From: Spirosoma rigui
GTDB taxonomy: Bacteria > Bacteroidota > Bacteroidia > Cytophagales > Spirosomataceae
Direction: 5' to 3'
NCBI RefSeq assembly: GCF_002067135.1
Contig: NZ_CP020105.1
Coordinates: forward strand, 3,720,001-3,784,000
Length of the DNA: 64,000 nucleotides
Shown: positions 26,034 to 34,839 of the stretch, piece after piece
How positions within the stretch are numbered: position 1 is the first letter of the stretch
How the letters are laid out: each line of letters begins with the position of its first letter
Notes under the pieces: model-generated
What the model was told of the DNA's origin: nothing
Seen by the model: only the letters and a program-made list of their open reading frames with translations
Databases searched by the model: none
Program-made: the position numbers and the translations under genes

Positions 26034-26879
26034 TCATGCCATGACGGCGGTCATATCCAGTATGGTTTGGGTAAGCATCAGATCGCCCTCGAAACGAAGA
26101 TGAGCCAGGGCTTCAGACCGGTTCAACCCTTTGGTAAACAGTCGCCAGGCCATTGGCCCGTCGATGGTGACCGATGCCGTAGGCTGGATAACCTGTTCGG
26201 GCGCGGGAACAAACGCCCACCTGGTCGGCTGGCGCTCAATAATCCAGACGCCACCACCATCGCCGGTGACAGAAACCCGCACAGTTGTGCCCTCGGGGGC
26301 CTGGACAGTACGGTAGCTGTGGGGCAGGGCCCGCATAAACGTATCGAGCAGGGGAAAGTAGAAAGGGCGACTCAGCAGATTACCCGGTTGGCTGACCGCA
26401 AGCCGGATCTGCTGCTGGTGATGCCACCGCTCGGTGTACTCCCGCGCAATATCAAACCAGTTGGGGGAGGTTTCTTCACCCGCCCAGCCAACGGGAAAAA
26501 TGGCCTGTTCGTAAGGCGGCAGCTGCCGGAACGCATCGTACACCTGCTGGCCGGTTTGCTCCAGTAAGTCAATCAAAATGGCGGGACTTAACCGACGGGT
26601 GGCAATGACCCAGTCGGCGTTTAACTGGTTCAGGTGATCGACAAGGTCCCGGTAGGACGTAATAACCGGTTTTTCGGGTGACTGATAACCGTCACGGTTC
26701 AGGGCGATTCGGCGAAAATTACCATCCAGCAGATGCGATGCAATGTCTTTTACCGACCAGCCCCGACAAACGGTCGGTCGGTTCCAGTCGTCGGGTGATA
26801 ACAAACGCAACAGCTCGATCAACCGGTGATCGAGCTGTGGGAATAAGTCAAGCAGAAAAATAGGGGAGGGTGAAGCCAT
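26034..26879 (-). CDS. MDMPI/DinB-like protein (maleylpyruvate isomerase N-terminal domain type)
   Basis: This 281-residue cytoplasmic protein has a four-helix DinB-like N-terminal domain containing SPDDWNRPTVCRGWSVKDIA and SHLLDGNFRRIAL. The Trp-containing loop and the His in ASHLLDGN are typical of the family, where His residues hold a divalent metal. Its C-terminal half (about 170-281, ending MAWRLFTKGLNRSEALAH...) resembles an SCP2-like domain. Family members are thiol-dependent transferases or isomerases. Mycothiol is not expected in Bacteroidota, so the real cofactor and reaction are unknown. It is 15 nt from the RND pump gene on the same strand and may be its last co-transcribed gene. 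Confidence 0.78.
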   Translation of the reverse strand: MASPSPIFLLDLFPQLDHRLIELLRLLSPDDWNRPTVCRGWSVKDIASHLLDGNFRRIALNRDGYQSPEKPVITSYRDLVDHLNQLNADWVIATRRLSPAILIDLLEQTGQQVYDAFRQLPPYEQAIFPVGWAGEETSPNWFDIAREYTERWHHQQQIRLAVSQPGNLLSRPFYFPLLDTFMRALPHSYRTVQAPEGTTVRVSVTGDGGGVWIIERQPTRWAFVPAPEQVIQPTASVTIDGPMAWRLFTKGLNRSEALAHLRFEGDLMLTQTILDMTAVMA

Positions 26880-26894
26880 ATACAGGCAGATCTG

Positions 26895-29800
26895 TTACAG
26901 ACGAACTTCCATTTCCTCGGGCCGGGTTGTGTCGCCCGTTGGTCGACCTTCCGGCTGCGGCAGTGGCCGCTGGTGCTGGCCTTCCGAACCGGGTTCAACG
27001 TCTTTCCGACGCGTCAGATACGTGTAAATGACAGGCACAACATAGAGCGTCAGAATCAGCGAGAACAACAGCCCGCCCACGATCACGATACCCAGCGGTA
27101 CCCGACTTTTGGAGGCAGAGCCCAGCGCCAGTGCCAGCGGTAGGGCACCAAAGGCTGCGACAAGCGTCGTCATCAGGATCGGGCGCAGTCGCAGGGCTGC
27201 CGATTCGGTGGCTGCTTCGAACTTATTCTTACCCGTAAGTCGCTGTTCGTTGGCAAACTCTACAATCAGAATACCATTCTTGGTAACCAGCCCCACCAGC
27301 ATGATGATGCCAATCTGGCTGAAGATATTCAGCGTCTGGTTGAACATCCACAGCGAGAATACCGCCCCGGCCAGTGCCAGCGGAACCGTGATCATAATGA
27401 TGAAAGGATCCACGAATGAGTCGAACTGAGCCGCCAGAATCAGGTAAACCAGAATCAGCGCGAGACCGAAGGCGAAGAGGGTATTCGAGGAGCTTTCGGC
27501 ATAGTCGCGGGAAGGACCCGAAAGTGCCGTTTGGAACGTCTGATCCAGCGTACGATCTGCAATGGCCCGCATTGCAGCTACCCCGTCGCCGACCGTTTTA
27601 CCCGGTGCCAGTCCCGCCGATACCGTCGCCGATTTAAATCGGTTGTAATGGTACACCTGTGGCGGGCTACTCACTTCCTGGAAGTTGACCAGGTTGTCCA
27701 GCTGGATCAGTTCGCCCTGGTTACTCCGTACGTAAAAAGAACCCAGATCGACCGGAGCATCGCGGTCGGCGCGGTCAACCTGCCCGATAACCTGATACTG
27801 TTTCCCGTTCATCAGGAAGTAGGCAAGACGTCGGTTACTCAGCGCCAGTTGCAGCGTTTGAGCTACGTCCTGTACGGATACGCCCAGGTTCGTTGCTTTC
27901 TCGCGGTCGATGCTGATATTGAGCTCCGGCTTGTTGAACTTGAGGTCGACATCGGAGTTAAGGAAGGTTGGATCTTTCTGAACCTCATCCAGGAAAGTGG
28001 GCAGTTTTTCGCGTAGCTTCTCGAAATTCAGGTTCTGAATAACGAACTGTACGGGCAAGCCGCCACCCCGGCCCACCTGAATCGTTTGATCCTGGGTGGC
28101 GAACATCCGGGCTTCACTGAATTTCTTCAGCCCTTTGGTCAGGTAATCGACAATATCCTGCTGCGACCGCTTCCGCTCGGAGGGATCGCTCAGGTTAACC
28201 ATCACGAAAGAAGAGTTCACGGCACCGGCTCCCGAGAAACCGGGCGCAACAACGCTGAATGCCAGTCTCGTCTCGGGTACGGAGTCGAGTACGAGCTGCA
28301 TCACGCGGTCGGTTGTATTGGCCTGCGATTCGAAACTCGTCCCTTCGGGCGACGTAATCGAGATCCGGGTACGGCCGCGGTCTTCTAGCGGGGCCAGCTC
28401 GGACTTAAGGAGCGATCCAAGGCCAAAAATCAGGGCCAGACAAGCACCAATCATAACCAGCGCCCAGCCCCGCTTGGCCACAAACTTGTTGAGCGACGAA
28501 CGGTAGGAATCATCCAGCCATTGGAAGAATGGCTCCGTCTTCTGGTAAAACCACGATTTCTTGTGGGGATCTTTACCCGTCAGTTTAACGCTCAATACTG
28601 GAGTAAGCGTCAGCGAAACGAAGGCCGAGATCAACACGGCTCCGGCCACGACGATACCAAATTCCCGGAACAGGCGACCCACGAATCCCTCGAGGAAAAT
28701 GATGGGCAGGAATACTACGGCCAGTGTAATGCTGGTGGCGAGTACGGCGAAGAAAATCTCATTAGACCCTTCCTTGGCCGCTTGCTTAGGTTCCATACCC
28801 GCTTCCACCTTCTTAAAGATGTTCTCGGTCACTACGATACCATCATCTACCACCAGACCCGTTGCCAGTACGATCGCCAGCAATGTCAGGACGTTGATAC
28901 TGAAGTCGGCAATGTACATGATAAAGAACGCGCCGATGAGCGATACCGGAATATCGATCAGAGGCCGGAAAGCGATGAGCCAGTTCCGGAAGAAGAAGTA
29001 AATGACAAGTACGACCAGAACGAACGAGATGATCAGTGTTTCGCCCACTTCTTCGATGGCCCGGCGGATGAAGATACTGCGGTCAATACCAATGCTGACG
29101 ATGATGTCGTCGGGCAGGTCTTTCTTTAACTGGTCGAATCGCTTATAGAACTCATCGGCGATGCTGACGTAGTTGGCACCGGGCTGGGGAATAAGGACGA
29201 GAATAACCCCGACGGCTCCGTTCTGTTTGGAGATCGTTTCTTCGTTCTCGGCACCCAGTGTAGCGTATCCTACGTCTTTGAACCGGATAATCTGGCTATT
29301 GGTCTGGCGCAGAATCAGGTTATTAAAGTCTTCTTCCGACGTTAACCGCCCTACTGCCTTAACGGTCAGCTCAGTTGTGTTACCGTAGACTTTACCACCC
29401 GGCAGCTCGACGTTCTGGGCCGTGAGGGCCGTTTGAACGTCCTGCGTGGTCAGGCGGTAGGCCGACAGTTTGATCGGGTCAATCCACAGGCGCATGGCCT
29501 GGCGTTTCAGCCCGTAAATGGTAGCCTGGCTAACGCCGGGAATGGTTTGAAGGCGTTCCTGCAGCACGTTCTCGGCGTAGTCCGACAACTGGGTCGGGTT
29601 GCGGGAGGTGCTTTGAACGGTCATGAAAATGATCGGTTCCGAGTTCGCATCGGCCTTGGTTACCACGGGTGGCGCGTCGATATCCTGCGGAAGCTGCCGC
29701 TGGGCCTGTGCAACCTTGTCGCGTACGTCATTGGCTGCCTGCTCAAGGTTGGCATCGAGGTTAAACTCAACCGTGATGGTGCTGGCGCCCAGGGCGCTGT

Positions 29801-30047
29801 TGGACGTGATGGTCCGGATGCCCTCGATGCTGTTCAGCGATTTCTCGATGGGCTCGGTGATCTGCGACTCAACAATATCGGGGTTGGCACCCGTATAATT
29901 GGTCCGCACCGAGATCACTGGAGGGTCAATGGCCGGGTATTCACGAACGCCGAGGAAGGTGAAACCGATGATCCCGAAGAGCACGATGACGATCGACATC
30001 ACCATCGCAAAAACAGGCCGGTTGAGACTTAATTCGGGTAGGCTCAT
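26895..30047 (-). CDS. RND multidrug efflux permease (HAE1/AcrB type)
   Basis: This 1050-residue inner-membrane proton-driven pump is of the hydrophobe/amphiphile efflux class. It starts MSLPELSLNRPVFAMVMSIV (first TM helix) and shows the twin-Asp proton-relay motif in VVDDGIVVTENIFKKVEAG, two large periplasmic loops and twelve predicted helices. Its length is standard. The adaptor gene lies upstream on the same strand with a 104-nt gap. No outer-membrane TolC gene is in this transcript, but one is at 34.8-36.3 kb on the other strand. Substrates are unknown. The nearby TetR gene may regulate it. Confidence 0.95.
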   Translation of the reverse strand: MSLPELSLNRPVFAMVMSIVIVLFGIIGFTFLGVREYPAIDPPVISVRTNYTGANPDIVESQITEPIEKSLNSIEGIRTITSNSALGASTITVEFNLDANLEQAANDVRDKVAQAQRQLPQDIDAPPVVTKADANSEPIIFMTVQSTSRNPTQLSDYAENVLQERLQTIPGVSQATIYGLKRQAMRLWIDPIKLSAYRLTTQDVQTALTAQNVELPGGKVYGNTTELTVKAVGRLTSEEDFNNLILRQTNSQIIRFKDVGYATLGAENEETISKQNGAVGVILVLIPQPGANYVSIADEFYKRFDQLKKDLPDDIIVSIGIDRSIFIRRAIEEVGETLIISFVLVVLVIYFFFRNWLIAFRPLIDIPVSLIGAFFIMYIADFSINVLTLLAIVLATGLVVDDGIVVTENIFKKVEAGMEPKQAAKEGSNEIFFAVLATSITLAVVFLPIIFLEGFVGRLFREFGIVVAGAVLISAFVSLTLTPVLSVKLTGKDPHKKSWFYQKTEPFFQWLDDSYRSSLNKFVAKRGWALVMIGACLALIFGLGSLLKSELAPLEDRGRTRISITSPEGTSFESQANTTDRVMQLVLDSVPETRLAFSVVAPGFSGAGAVNSSFVMVNLSDPSERKRSQQDIVDYLTKGLKKFSEARMFATQDQTIQVGRGGGLPVQFVIQNLNFEKLREKLPTFLDEVQKDPTFLNSDVDLKFNKPELNISIDREKATNLGVSVQDVAQTLQLALSNRRLAYFLMNGKQYQVIGQVDRADRDAPVDLGSFYVRSNQGELIQLDNLVNFQEVSSPPQVYHYNRFKSATVSAGLAPGKTVGDGVAAMRAIADRTLDQTFQTALSGPSRDYAESSSNTLFAFGLALILVYLILAAQFDSFVDPFIIMITVPLALAGAVFSLWMFNQTLNIFSQIGIIMLVGLVTKNGILIVEFANEQRLTGKNKFEAATESAALRLRPILMTTLVAAFGALPLALALGSASKSRVPLGIVIVGGLLFSLILTLYVVPVIYTYLTRRKDVEPGSEGQHQRPLPQPEGRPTGDTTRPEEMEVRL

Positions 30048-30151
30048 TGTTTTGACGGATTGTAAGGGAGTAACGTTGTCGGGTTGCAGCGGGGTAAGGC
30101 ATTTGTGCTACTTTACTACGCTATAATAGAATAATACCATAACAAGTTTTA

Positions 30152-31285
30152 TCAATTGGCCGCAACTTTCGGCGTACTGCCCGGTAGCGTTATGACACGA
30201 CCAATTTTAACCGGTGTATCGGGTTTGAGAAACAGCAAACCCGTAGTGGCGATGGTATCACCCTGGGCCAGGCCGGACAGGATCTGGATCGAACCCGCCG
30301 TGCGGAGTCCGGTTTTGACATCCTTGAAAACGGCCTTTCCATTCTTGACGAGAATTACCTGGTTGGTGCGCGTCTGCGGGATAACCGCCTGCGTCGGCAC
30401 GACCAGGCTTTGGTCGTTCTGAATGGTCAGGGTTACCCGGGCAAATGTACCCGGTCTGAATTTCGCCGTGGTGTTGTTGATGCGGGCCCGGATGCGGAGG
30501 TTACGGGTTTGTTCTTCCACGCCGGGTTCAATGGCGTATACGACACCCTGGCTGGGTTGGGTAGCACCATCGACTAAAAACGAAATTGCGCTGCCGTTTC
30601 GTACCGCCTGACCGTATTTTTCGGGGATTGAAAAGTCGAGCTTCAGCGAAGTGATCTGCTGTAGCCGCGCAATCAGGGTACTGGGCGAAACAACAGCTCC
30701 GTTACTAACGTTACGCAGACCGATAATACCCGAGAAGGGAGCACGGATCTCGGTCCGCTGCAGGTTGGCTTTCACCAGTTCAATGTCGGCGAGCGACGAC
30801 CGCAGGTTCGTGGTGACAATGTCATACTCCTGCTGGCTGATACCCCCCCGTTCCAGAAGTTGTTTGTTCCGGTCTTCAGTACGGCGGGCATTATCGGCCT
30901 GGGCCTGTAATTTGAGCAGCTGAGCCCTCAGATCAGCGTCGAAGAGTTTAACGAGCAGCGCCCCTTTGGTGACGGGCTGACCCTCCTGAATGTTAAGCTG
31001 GGTAATGCGGGCCGAAATTTCAGGATAGATATCAACTTGTTCGGCAGCCAGCAGTGACCCGCTGGAAACAATATCTTCGCGGAGACGCTGGGTTTCAACC
31101 ACGTAGCCGTTTACCGAAAGGGTAGGACCTTTCGTGGAACCGGCGGGGCCACCTTTGCCGCCACCCTGGCCACCGCCACCGCCCCCACCAGGGCCAGCGC
31201 CCGGAGCCGGGTGTAATATCTTATTATACACAATAATCCCGCCGAGTACCAGGACGACGAGGCCGATAGCAATCCATCTTTTCAC
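30152..31285 (-). CDS. RND efflux periplasmic adaptor (AcrA/MexE type)
   Basis: This 377-residue membrane-fusion protein is anchored by an uncleaved N-terminal helix (WIAIGLVVLVLGGIIVYN). A striking glycine-rich stretch (GPGGGGGGGQGGGKGG) follows, then a lipoyl/barrel-sandwich half (GSLLAAEQVDIYPEISARIT), an alpha-hairpin, the second lipoyl half (IRAPFSGIIGLRNVSNGAVV) and beta-barrel segments. It links the RND permease to an outer-membrane channel. A good Bacteroidota promoter candidate lies 67-96 nt upstream, so this gene probably starts the efflux operon. Confidence 0.93.
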   Translation of the reverse strand: MKRWIAIGLVVLVLGGIIVYNKILHPAPGAGPGGGGGGGQGGGKGGPAGSTKGPTLSVNGYVVETQRLREDIVSSGSLLAAEQVDIYPEISARITQLNIQEGQPVTKGALLVKLFDADLRAQLLKLQAQADNARRTEDRNKQLLERGGISQQEYDIVTTNLRSSLADIELVKANLQRTEIRAPFSGIIGLRNVSNGAVVSPSTLIARLQQITSLKLDFSIPEKYGQAVRNGSAISFLVDGATQPSQGVVYAIEPGVEEQTRNLRIRARINNTTAKFRPGTFARVTLTIQNDQSLVVPTQAVIPQTRTNQVILVKNGKAVFKDVKTGLRTAGSIQILSGLAQGDTIATTGLLFLKPDTPVKIGRVITLPGSTPKVAAN

Positions 31286-31591
31286 AGTGTAACGATTTCA
31301 GGGAGGAACTTAATTTTAACGGTATGATACCCGTTATTGTTTGTTAACCTGCAAAGCTAGGACCGTTGGCGCGTATAACAATCAATAAACGAGCGAACAT
31401 CCGCGAAATTTGCGGGTTGTGTACCAAACGATGTAGCAGTGAAACCACCAAATCCATGAAAAAAGTAGACAAAATGCACCTTTCGACCGCTATAAACGAC
31501 GGTGATCAGGGGGGATGAACGGGGTGCAGTCATACAAGCCAAGGGCTGATATGACCGGGGCGAATCGGCCGGGAAAGCCCGCCTGGGATGT
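31286..31591. other. Intergenic region upstream of the RND operon
   Basis: These 306 bases hold no convincing gene. The left part contains the promoter candidate at 31352-31381 and a small imperfect palindrome GGTATGATACC (31321-31331) between promoter and start codon, a possible operator. The right part (about 31400-31591) shows nothing I can identify. A 96-codon minus-strand frame there overlaps the TetR gene and has poor composition. Confidence 0.4.
31352..31381 (-). promoter_or_regulatory. Bacteroidota-type promoter of the RND efflux operon
   Basis: On the minus strand TTG (31381-31379), a 19-nt spacer and TAGCTTTG (31359-31352) match the -33 TTG / -7 TAnnTTTG pattern known for Bacteroidota primary sigma. 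The predicted start is about 60 nt before the adaptor ATG at 31285. Confidence 0.6.
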
Positions 31592-32299
31592 CTAGGGCTG
31601 ACCGACGACCGGGGCGTCGAGCGAGGAGTACAGAAGATGCCGGACAAAATCGATCAGCTTACCCGGCTGGGTTTCTTTTCCCATTGAAGCGGGGCCAAAG
31701 TCGGTGAGGGAAGGTAAGTTCTGCGTAAAGAAAGTCTGGTAATGGGCTGTTTCAATGAGGGTACTGGCCAGTGAGCGGGCGTAAGGGTAGCCGGGCCGGA
31801 GATTGAGGATGATGCTGGCAATGCGGGCGCACAGGTCTTTGTAAGGCTTGAACAGCTGCTGCCGGTTATCTTCGGTAACGTGGCGGGTCAGGTAGGCCTT
31901 GCTGGATTCCCAGATAACAATACGGTGCAACCGCTTCAGGTCAATATCGTCGGTTAGGGATTCGTCCAGGTCGTTTAGCAGCAACAGGTCCAGCACCCGG
32001 TCCAGTTTCTCGTGGGGATCAACGAGGTTGTTCGTCTGGAACACCAGCTGAAATTCGATCCATTGCCAGTACCAGGCAACCAGATAGACCAGCAGCCGGT
32101 GTTTGTTTTCAAAGTAACGGTAAATACTGGCCTCCTTCGTTCCCATGCGATCGGCCAGTTTTTTGAACGTAGCGTCTTCAAATCCGATTTCATCGAAAAG
32201 GAGAATGCCCTGGCGGACAATTCGGCGGCCAAGTTCAGACCCTTCCGGGTCCCGCAGGAAAAGCCGCTCGTTCATGCGGACATGTACTGAATATTCCAT
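31592..32299 (-). CDS. TetR/AcrR-family transcriptional regulator
   Basis: This 235-residue protein has an N-terminal TetR DNA-binding helix bundle (about 25-70). GILLFDEIGFEDATFKKLAD and GTKEASIYRYFENKHRLLVY contain the helix-turn-helix, followed by a helical ligand-binding and dimerisation domain. A later ATG (32275, MNERLFLRDPEG) is an equally possible start. The gene sits between the leftward RND operon and the rightward ABC/HlyD/TolC operon, from which it is divergent. A palindrome at 32383-32397 overlaps the presumed start of that operon. Control of one or both exporters is inferred. Confidence 0.9.
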   Translation of the reverse strand: MEYSVHVRMNERLFLRDPEGSELGRRIVRQGILLFDEIGFEDATFKKLADRMGTKEASIYRYFENKHRLLVYLVAWYWQWIEFQLVFQTNNLVDPHEKLDRVLDLLLLNDLDESLTDDIDLKRLHRIVIWESSKAYLTRHVTEDNRQQLFKPYKDLCARIASIILNLRPGYPYARSLASTLIETAHYQTFFTQNLPSLTDFGPASMGKETQPGKLIDFVRHLLYSSLDAPVVGQP

Positions 32300-32361
32300 T
32301 TGTCCTGATTACTAACCGATGGCGTAAAAAGTCGGCGCAAGGTACTCATACTTTCGGCTTT

Positions 32362-32397
32362 GATAGTTAAATTTGCATTAAAGATAGTAAAGCTATC
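32362..32397 (+). promoter_or_regulatory. Promoter core plus candidate TetR operator
   Basis: TAAATTTG (32368-32375) fits the TAnnTTTG promoter core for the rightward operon, though I see no -33 TTG. GATAG-TAAAG-CTATC (32383-32397) is a 5-bp inverted repeat at the expected transcription start. A third GATAG half site at 32362-32366 is 21 nt upstream of the second. A repressor bound here would block the ABC/HlyD/TolC operon. Confidence 0.5.
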
Positions 32398-32420
32398 ATT
32401 TGCACACCCACATATTCATT

Positions 32421-33413
32421 ATGGCAACAACTTCTGTAGATCTTCCCCCCCCATCCCCACTAAGCCGGCTGATGCGGTTGTTGGGCAATGAGAAAAAAGA
32501 CATTGGCTACATTTACCTGTTTGCCATCGTTACGGGGTTGATTAGTCTGTCGCTACCGCTGGGTATTCAGGCCGTCTTCAACCTGGTGTCGGGCGGTCTG
32601 GTGTTCAGTTCTGTTTACGTGCTGATTGGCCTGGTCATCTCCGGCGTGCTGGTAGCCGGTCTTCTGCTCGTTGCGCAAACGGCGCTCGTTGAAGTGCTCC
32701 AGCAGCGCATCTTCGCCAAAGCGGCTTTTGAGTTTGCCTACCGACTGCCCCGTATTCAGCCCGAAAGTTTCGGGAGCTACTACCCGCCGGAACTGATGAA
32801 CCGTTTTTTCGACGTGCTCACGCTCCAGAAGGGGCTGCCCAAACTGCTGATTGACCTGACGGCAGCCACCGTGCAAATCCTGTTTGGTATCATCCTGCTG
32901 TCGTTCTATCACCCCGTGTTTCTGGCCTTCGGGATCTTTGCCCTTATTGCCATTGTCGTACTGGTACTGGTGAGTGGCCCGGCCGGGTTGCGTACCAGCC
33001 TGAGCGAATCGAAGGACAAGTATAAAGTAGTTGCCTGGCTGGAAGATATTGCCCGCGACCTGCCCAGCTTCCGGCACCGGGGCGATCAGGTGGAGACCAT
33101 CGATCAGATGGACGGGCTGGTGGCGTCGTACCTGCACCATCGCCAGCAGCACTTTGGTGTACTGAAACGTATGTTGTACTACGGTGTGGGCTTCAAAGTG
33201 CTCGTAACGGCGGGATTGCTTATTATTGGTACGGTACTGGTCGTTGGCCGGGACATGACCCTGGGGCAGTTTGTGGCAGCCGAACTGGTGATCGTACTGA
33301 TTACCGGCTCGGTCGACAAGCTGATGTCGGGTATCGATACGGTGTTTGATCTGTTGACGGCAGTCGAAAAAATTGGGTCTGTTACCGACCTGCCCATGGG
33401 CACCGAGTTATGA
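32421..33413 (+). CDS. ABC exporter transmembrane domain without ATPase domain
   Basis: The 330-residue protein matches the six-helix membrane domain of type I ABC exporters (bacteriocin/HlyB type). Helix pairs lie near GYIYLFAIVTGLISLSLPLG, YVLIGLVISGVLVAGLLLV, VFLAFGIFALIAIVVLVLVS and GLLIIGTVLVVGRDMTLGQF. The chain stops at DLLTAVEKIGSVTDLPMGTE, the linker that normally leads into the nucleotide-binding domain. No Walker A, signature or Walker B motif follows, and the HlyD gene starts 68 nt later. The ATG at 32421 is preferred over TTG at 32400. The ATPase may be encoded elsewhere, or the protein works without ATP hydrolysis. Confidence 0.8.
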   Translation: MATTSVDLPPPSPLSRLMRLLGNEKKDIGYIYLFAIVTGLISLSLPLGIQAVFNLVSGGLVFSSVYVLIGLVISGVLVAGLLLVAQTALVEVLQQRIFAKAAFEFAYRLPRIQPESFGSYYPPELMNRFFDVLTLQKGLPKLLIDLTAATVQILFGIILLSFYHPVFLAFGIFALIAIVVLVLVSGPAGLRTSLSESKDKYKVVAWLEDIARDLPSFRHRGDQVETIDQMDGLVASYLHHRQQHFGVLKRMLYYGVGFKVLVTAGLLIIGTVLVVGRDMTLGQFVAAELVIVLITGSVDKLMSGIDTVFDLLTAVEKIGSVTDLPMGTEL

Positions 33414-33480
33414 GAATAGAAACGCAATCAGTCAGAAAAGGGAAACCTCTGCAATACCATTTAAATCGATAAAACACACC

Positions 33481-34839
33481 ATGCTCAACCTGTCGAATCA
33501 GCGGGTCGATGAAGCGCTGTTTGAAAATTACCCGCTCCGTACCTTACGGACGCTGAAGCAGCCGAACAACGGGCATCGGCTGGGTCGCTGGATGTTCTTT
33601 CTGCTCATATTCTCGATTGCGGTGCTGTTTTTGCCCTGGCAGCAGAACATCAACGGAGAAGGTACGGTAACCGCTCTGACCCCCCAGGATCGCCCGCAAA
33701 CGGTACAGAACGCCATTCCCGGCCGGATCGAGCGCTGGAATGTGCGCGAAGGCCAGCTGGTCCGGAAAGGCGATACGCTCCTGGTTATCTCCGATATTAA
33801 GGATGAGTATTTTGATCCGAATCTGCAGAAACGGCTGGACGAACAGCTCAACGCCAAGGAGGGCAGCCTCCAGGCTACCGACGCCAAGATCCAGGCGCTG
33901 GATGGCCAGTTGGCCGCGCTCGAATCGGGGCTGCGGGTGAAGCTGCAGTCAGCCCGCAACAAGGTTCGCCAAAATGAACTCAAGGTAGCCAGCGACAGCG
34001 CCGACCTGATTGCGGTTCAGCGCAATTACCGGATTGCTGTCGACCGGCTGGAGCGGTACGAGAAAGGCTATAGAAATGGCCTGTTCTCGCTGACGGACCT
34101 CGAAACCCGCCGGCTCAAACTACAGGAGGACGTAGCGAAAGTAGTAGCCCAGGAAAATAAACTGAACGTGTCCCGGCAGGAACTGATCAACGCCCGGCTC
34201 GACCTGAATGCTATCCGGGCCGATTATCAGGAGAAAACAGCTAAGACGCTGTCGGATCGTAGTTCCGCCCTCTCGTACCGCGCCGATGCCCAGGGTGAAA
34301 TTTCCAAGTTGCGGAATAAGATCACCAGTGTCGACGTGCGACAGGGGCTGTACGTCGTGCGAGCCCCTCAGTCGGGCTACGTTGTACGGTCTCTGAAAGC
34401 CGGTATCGGTGAAACGATCAAGGAAGGCGAGTCGATCGTAACGCTTCAGCCCGAAAATCCGCAAATAGCGGTTGACCTGGCCGTTCGGGCGATGGACGTA
34501 CCGCTGATCCAGCGGGGACGTACGGTCCGGCTCGAATTCGATGGCTGGCCTGCCGTTCAGTTTTCGGGTTGGCCGCTCGTCGCGGTGGGTACTTTTGGGG
34601 GTGAAGTCGCGGTGATCGACGCCGTCAGCAGCACGAACGGTACCTACCGGCTGCTGGTTACGCCCAAGCCGGCCGAAGGCGACCAGCCCTGGCCCAAGCA
34701 ACTCCGGGTTGGCTCACGGGTCTATGGCTGGGTCATGCTCGACAATGTACCGATCTGGTATGAACTCTGGCGTCAGCTGAACGGCTTCCCACCGAGCCTG
34801 CAGCAGGAGCCAGCAGAAGAAAAAGGAGTGAAAAAATGA
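33481..34839 (+). CDS. HlyD-family membrane-fusion protein
   Basis: This 452-residue periplasmic adaptor has one N-terminal membrane helix (WMFFLLIFSIAVLFLPW, about 37-53). A biotinyl-lipoyl-like half (IPGRIERWNVREGQLVRKGD), a long coiled coil (about 120-290) and the second lipoyl half (VVRAPQSGYVVRSLKAGIGE) follow. It should connect the ABC membrane domain to the TolC-type channel encoded next. The frame extends back to an ATG at 33373 inside the ABC gene. The ATG at 33481 opens the normal N-terminus and is preferred. Its stop overlaps the TolC start by 4 nt (ATGA), so the two are translationally coupled. Confidence 0.92.
   Translation: MLNLSNQRVDEALFENYPLRTLRTLKQPNNGHRLGRWMFFLLIFSIAVLFLPWQQNINGEGTVTALTPQDRPQTVQNAIPGRIERWNVREGQLVRKGDTLLVISDIKDEYFDPNLQKRLDEQLNAKEGSLQATDAKIQALDGQLAALESGLRVKLQSARNKVRQNELKVASDSADLIAVQRNYRIAVDRLERYEKGYRNGLFSLTDLETRRLKLQEDVAKVVAQENKLNVSRQELINARLDLNAIRADYQEKTAKTLSDRSSALSYRADAQGEISKLRNKITSVDVRQGLYVVRAPQSGYVVRSLKAGIGETIKEGESIVTLQPENPQIAVDLAVRAMDVPLIQRGRTVRLEFDGWPAVQFSGWPLVAVGTFGGEVAVIDAVSSTNGTYRLLVTPKPAEGDQPWPKQLRVGSRVYGWVMLDNVPIWYELWRQLNGFPPSLQQEPAEEKGVKK

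Noticed and set aside
31357..31647. Minus-strand frame of 96 codons upstream of the RND adaptor
   Set aside because: It overlaps the end of the TetR gene and the promoter candidate, and its composition is Ser/Pro/Arg-rich and irregular.
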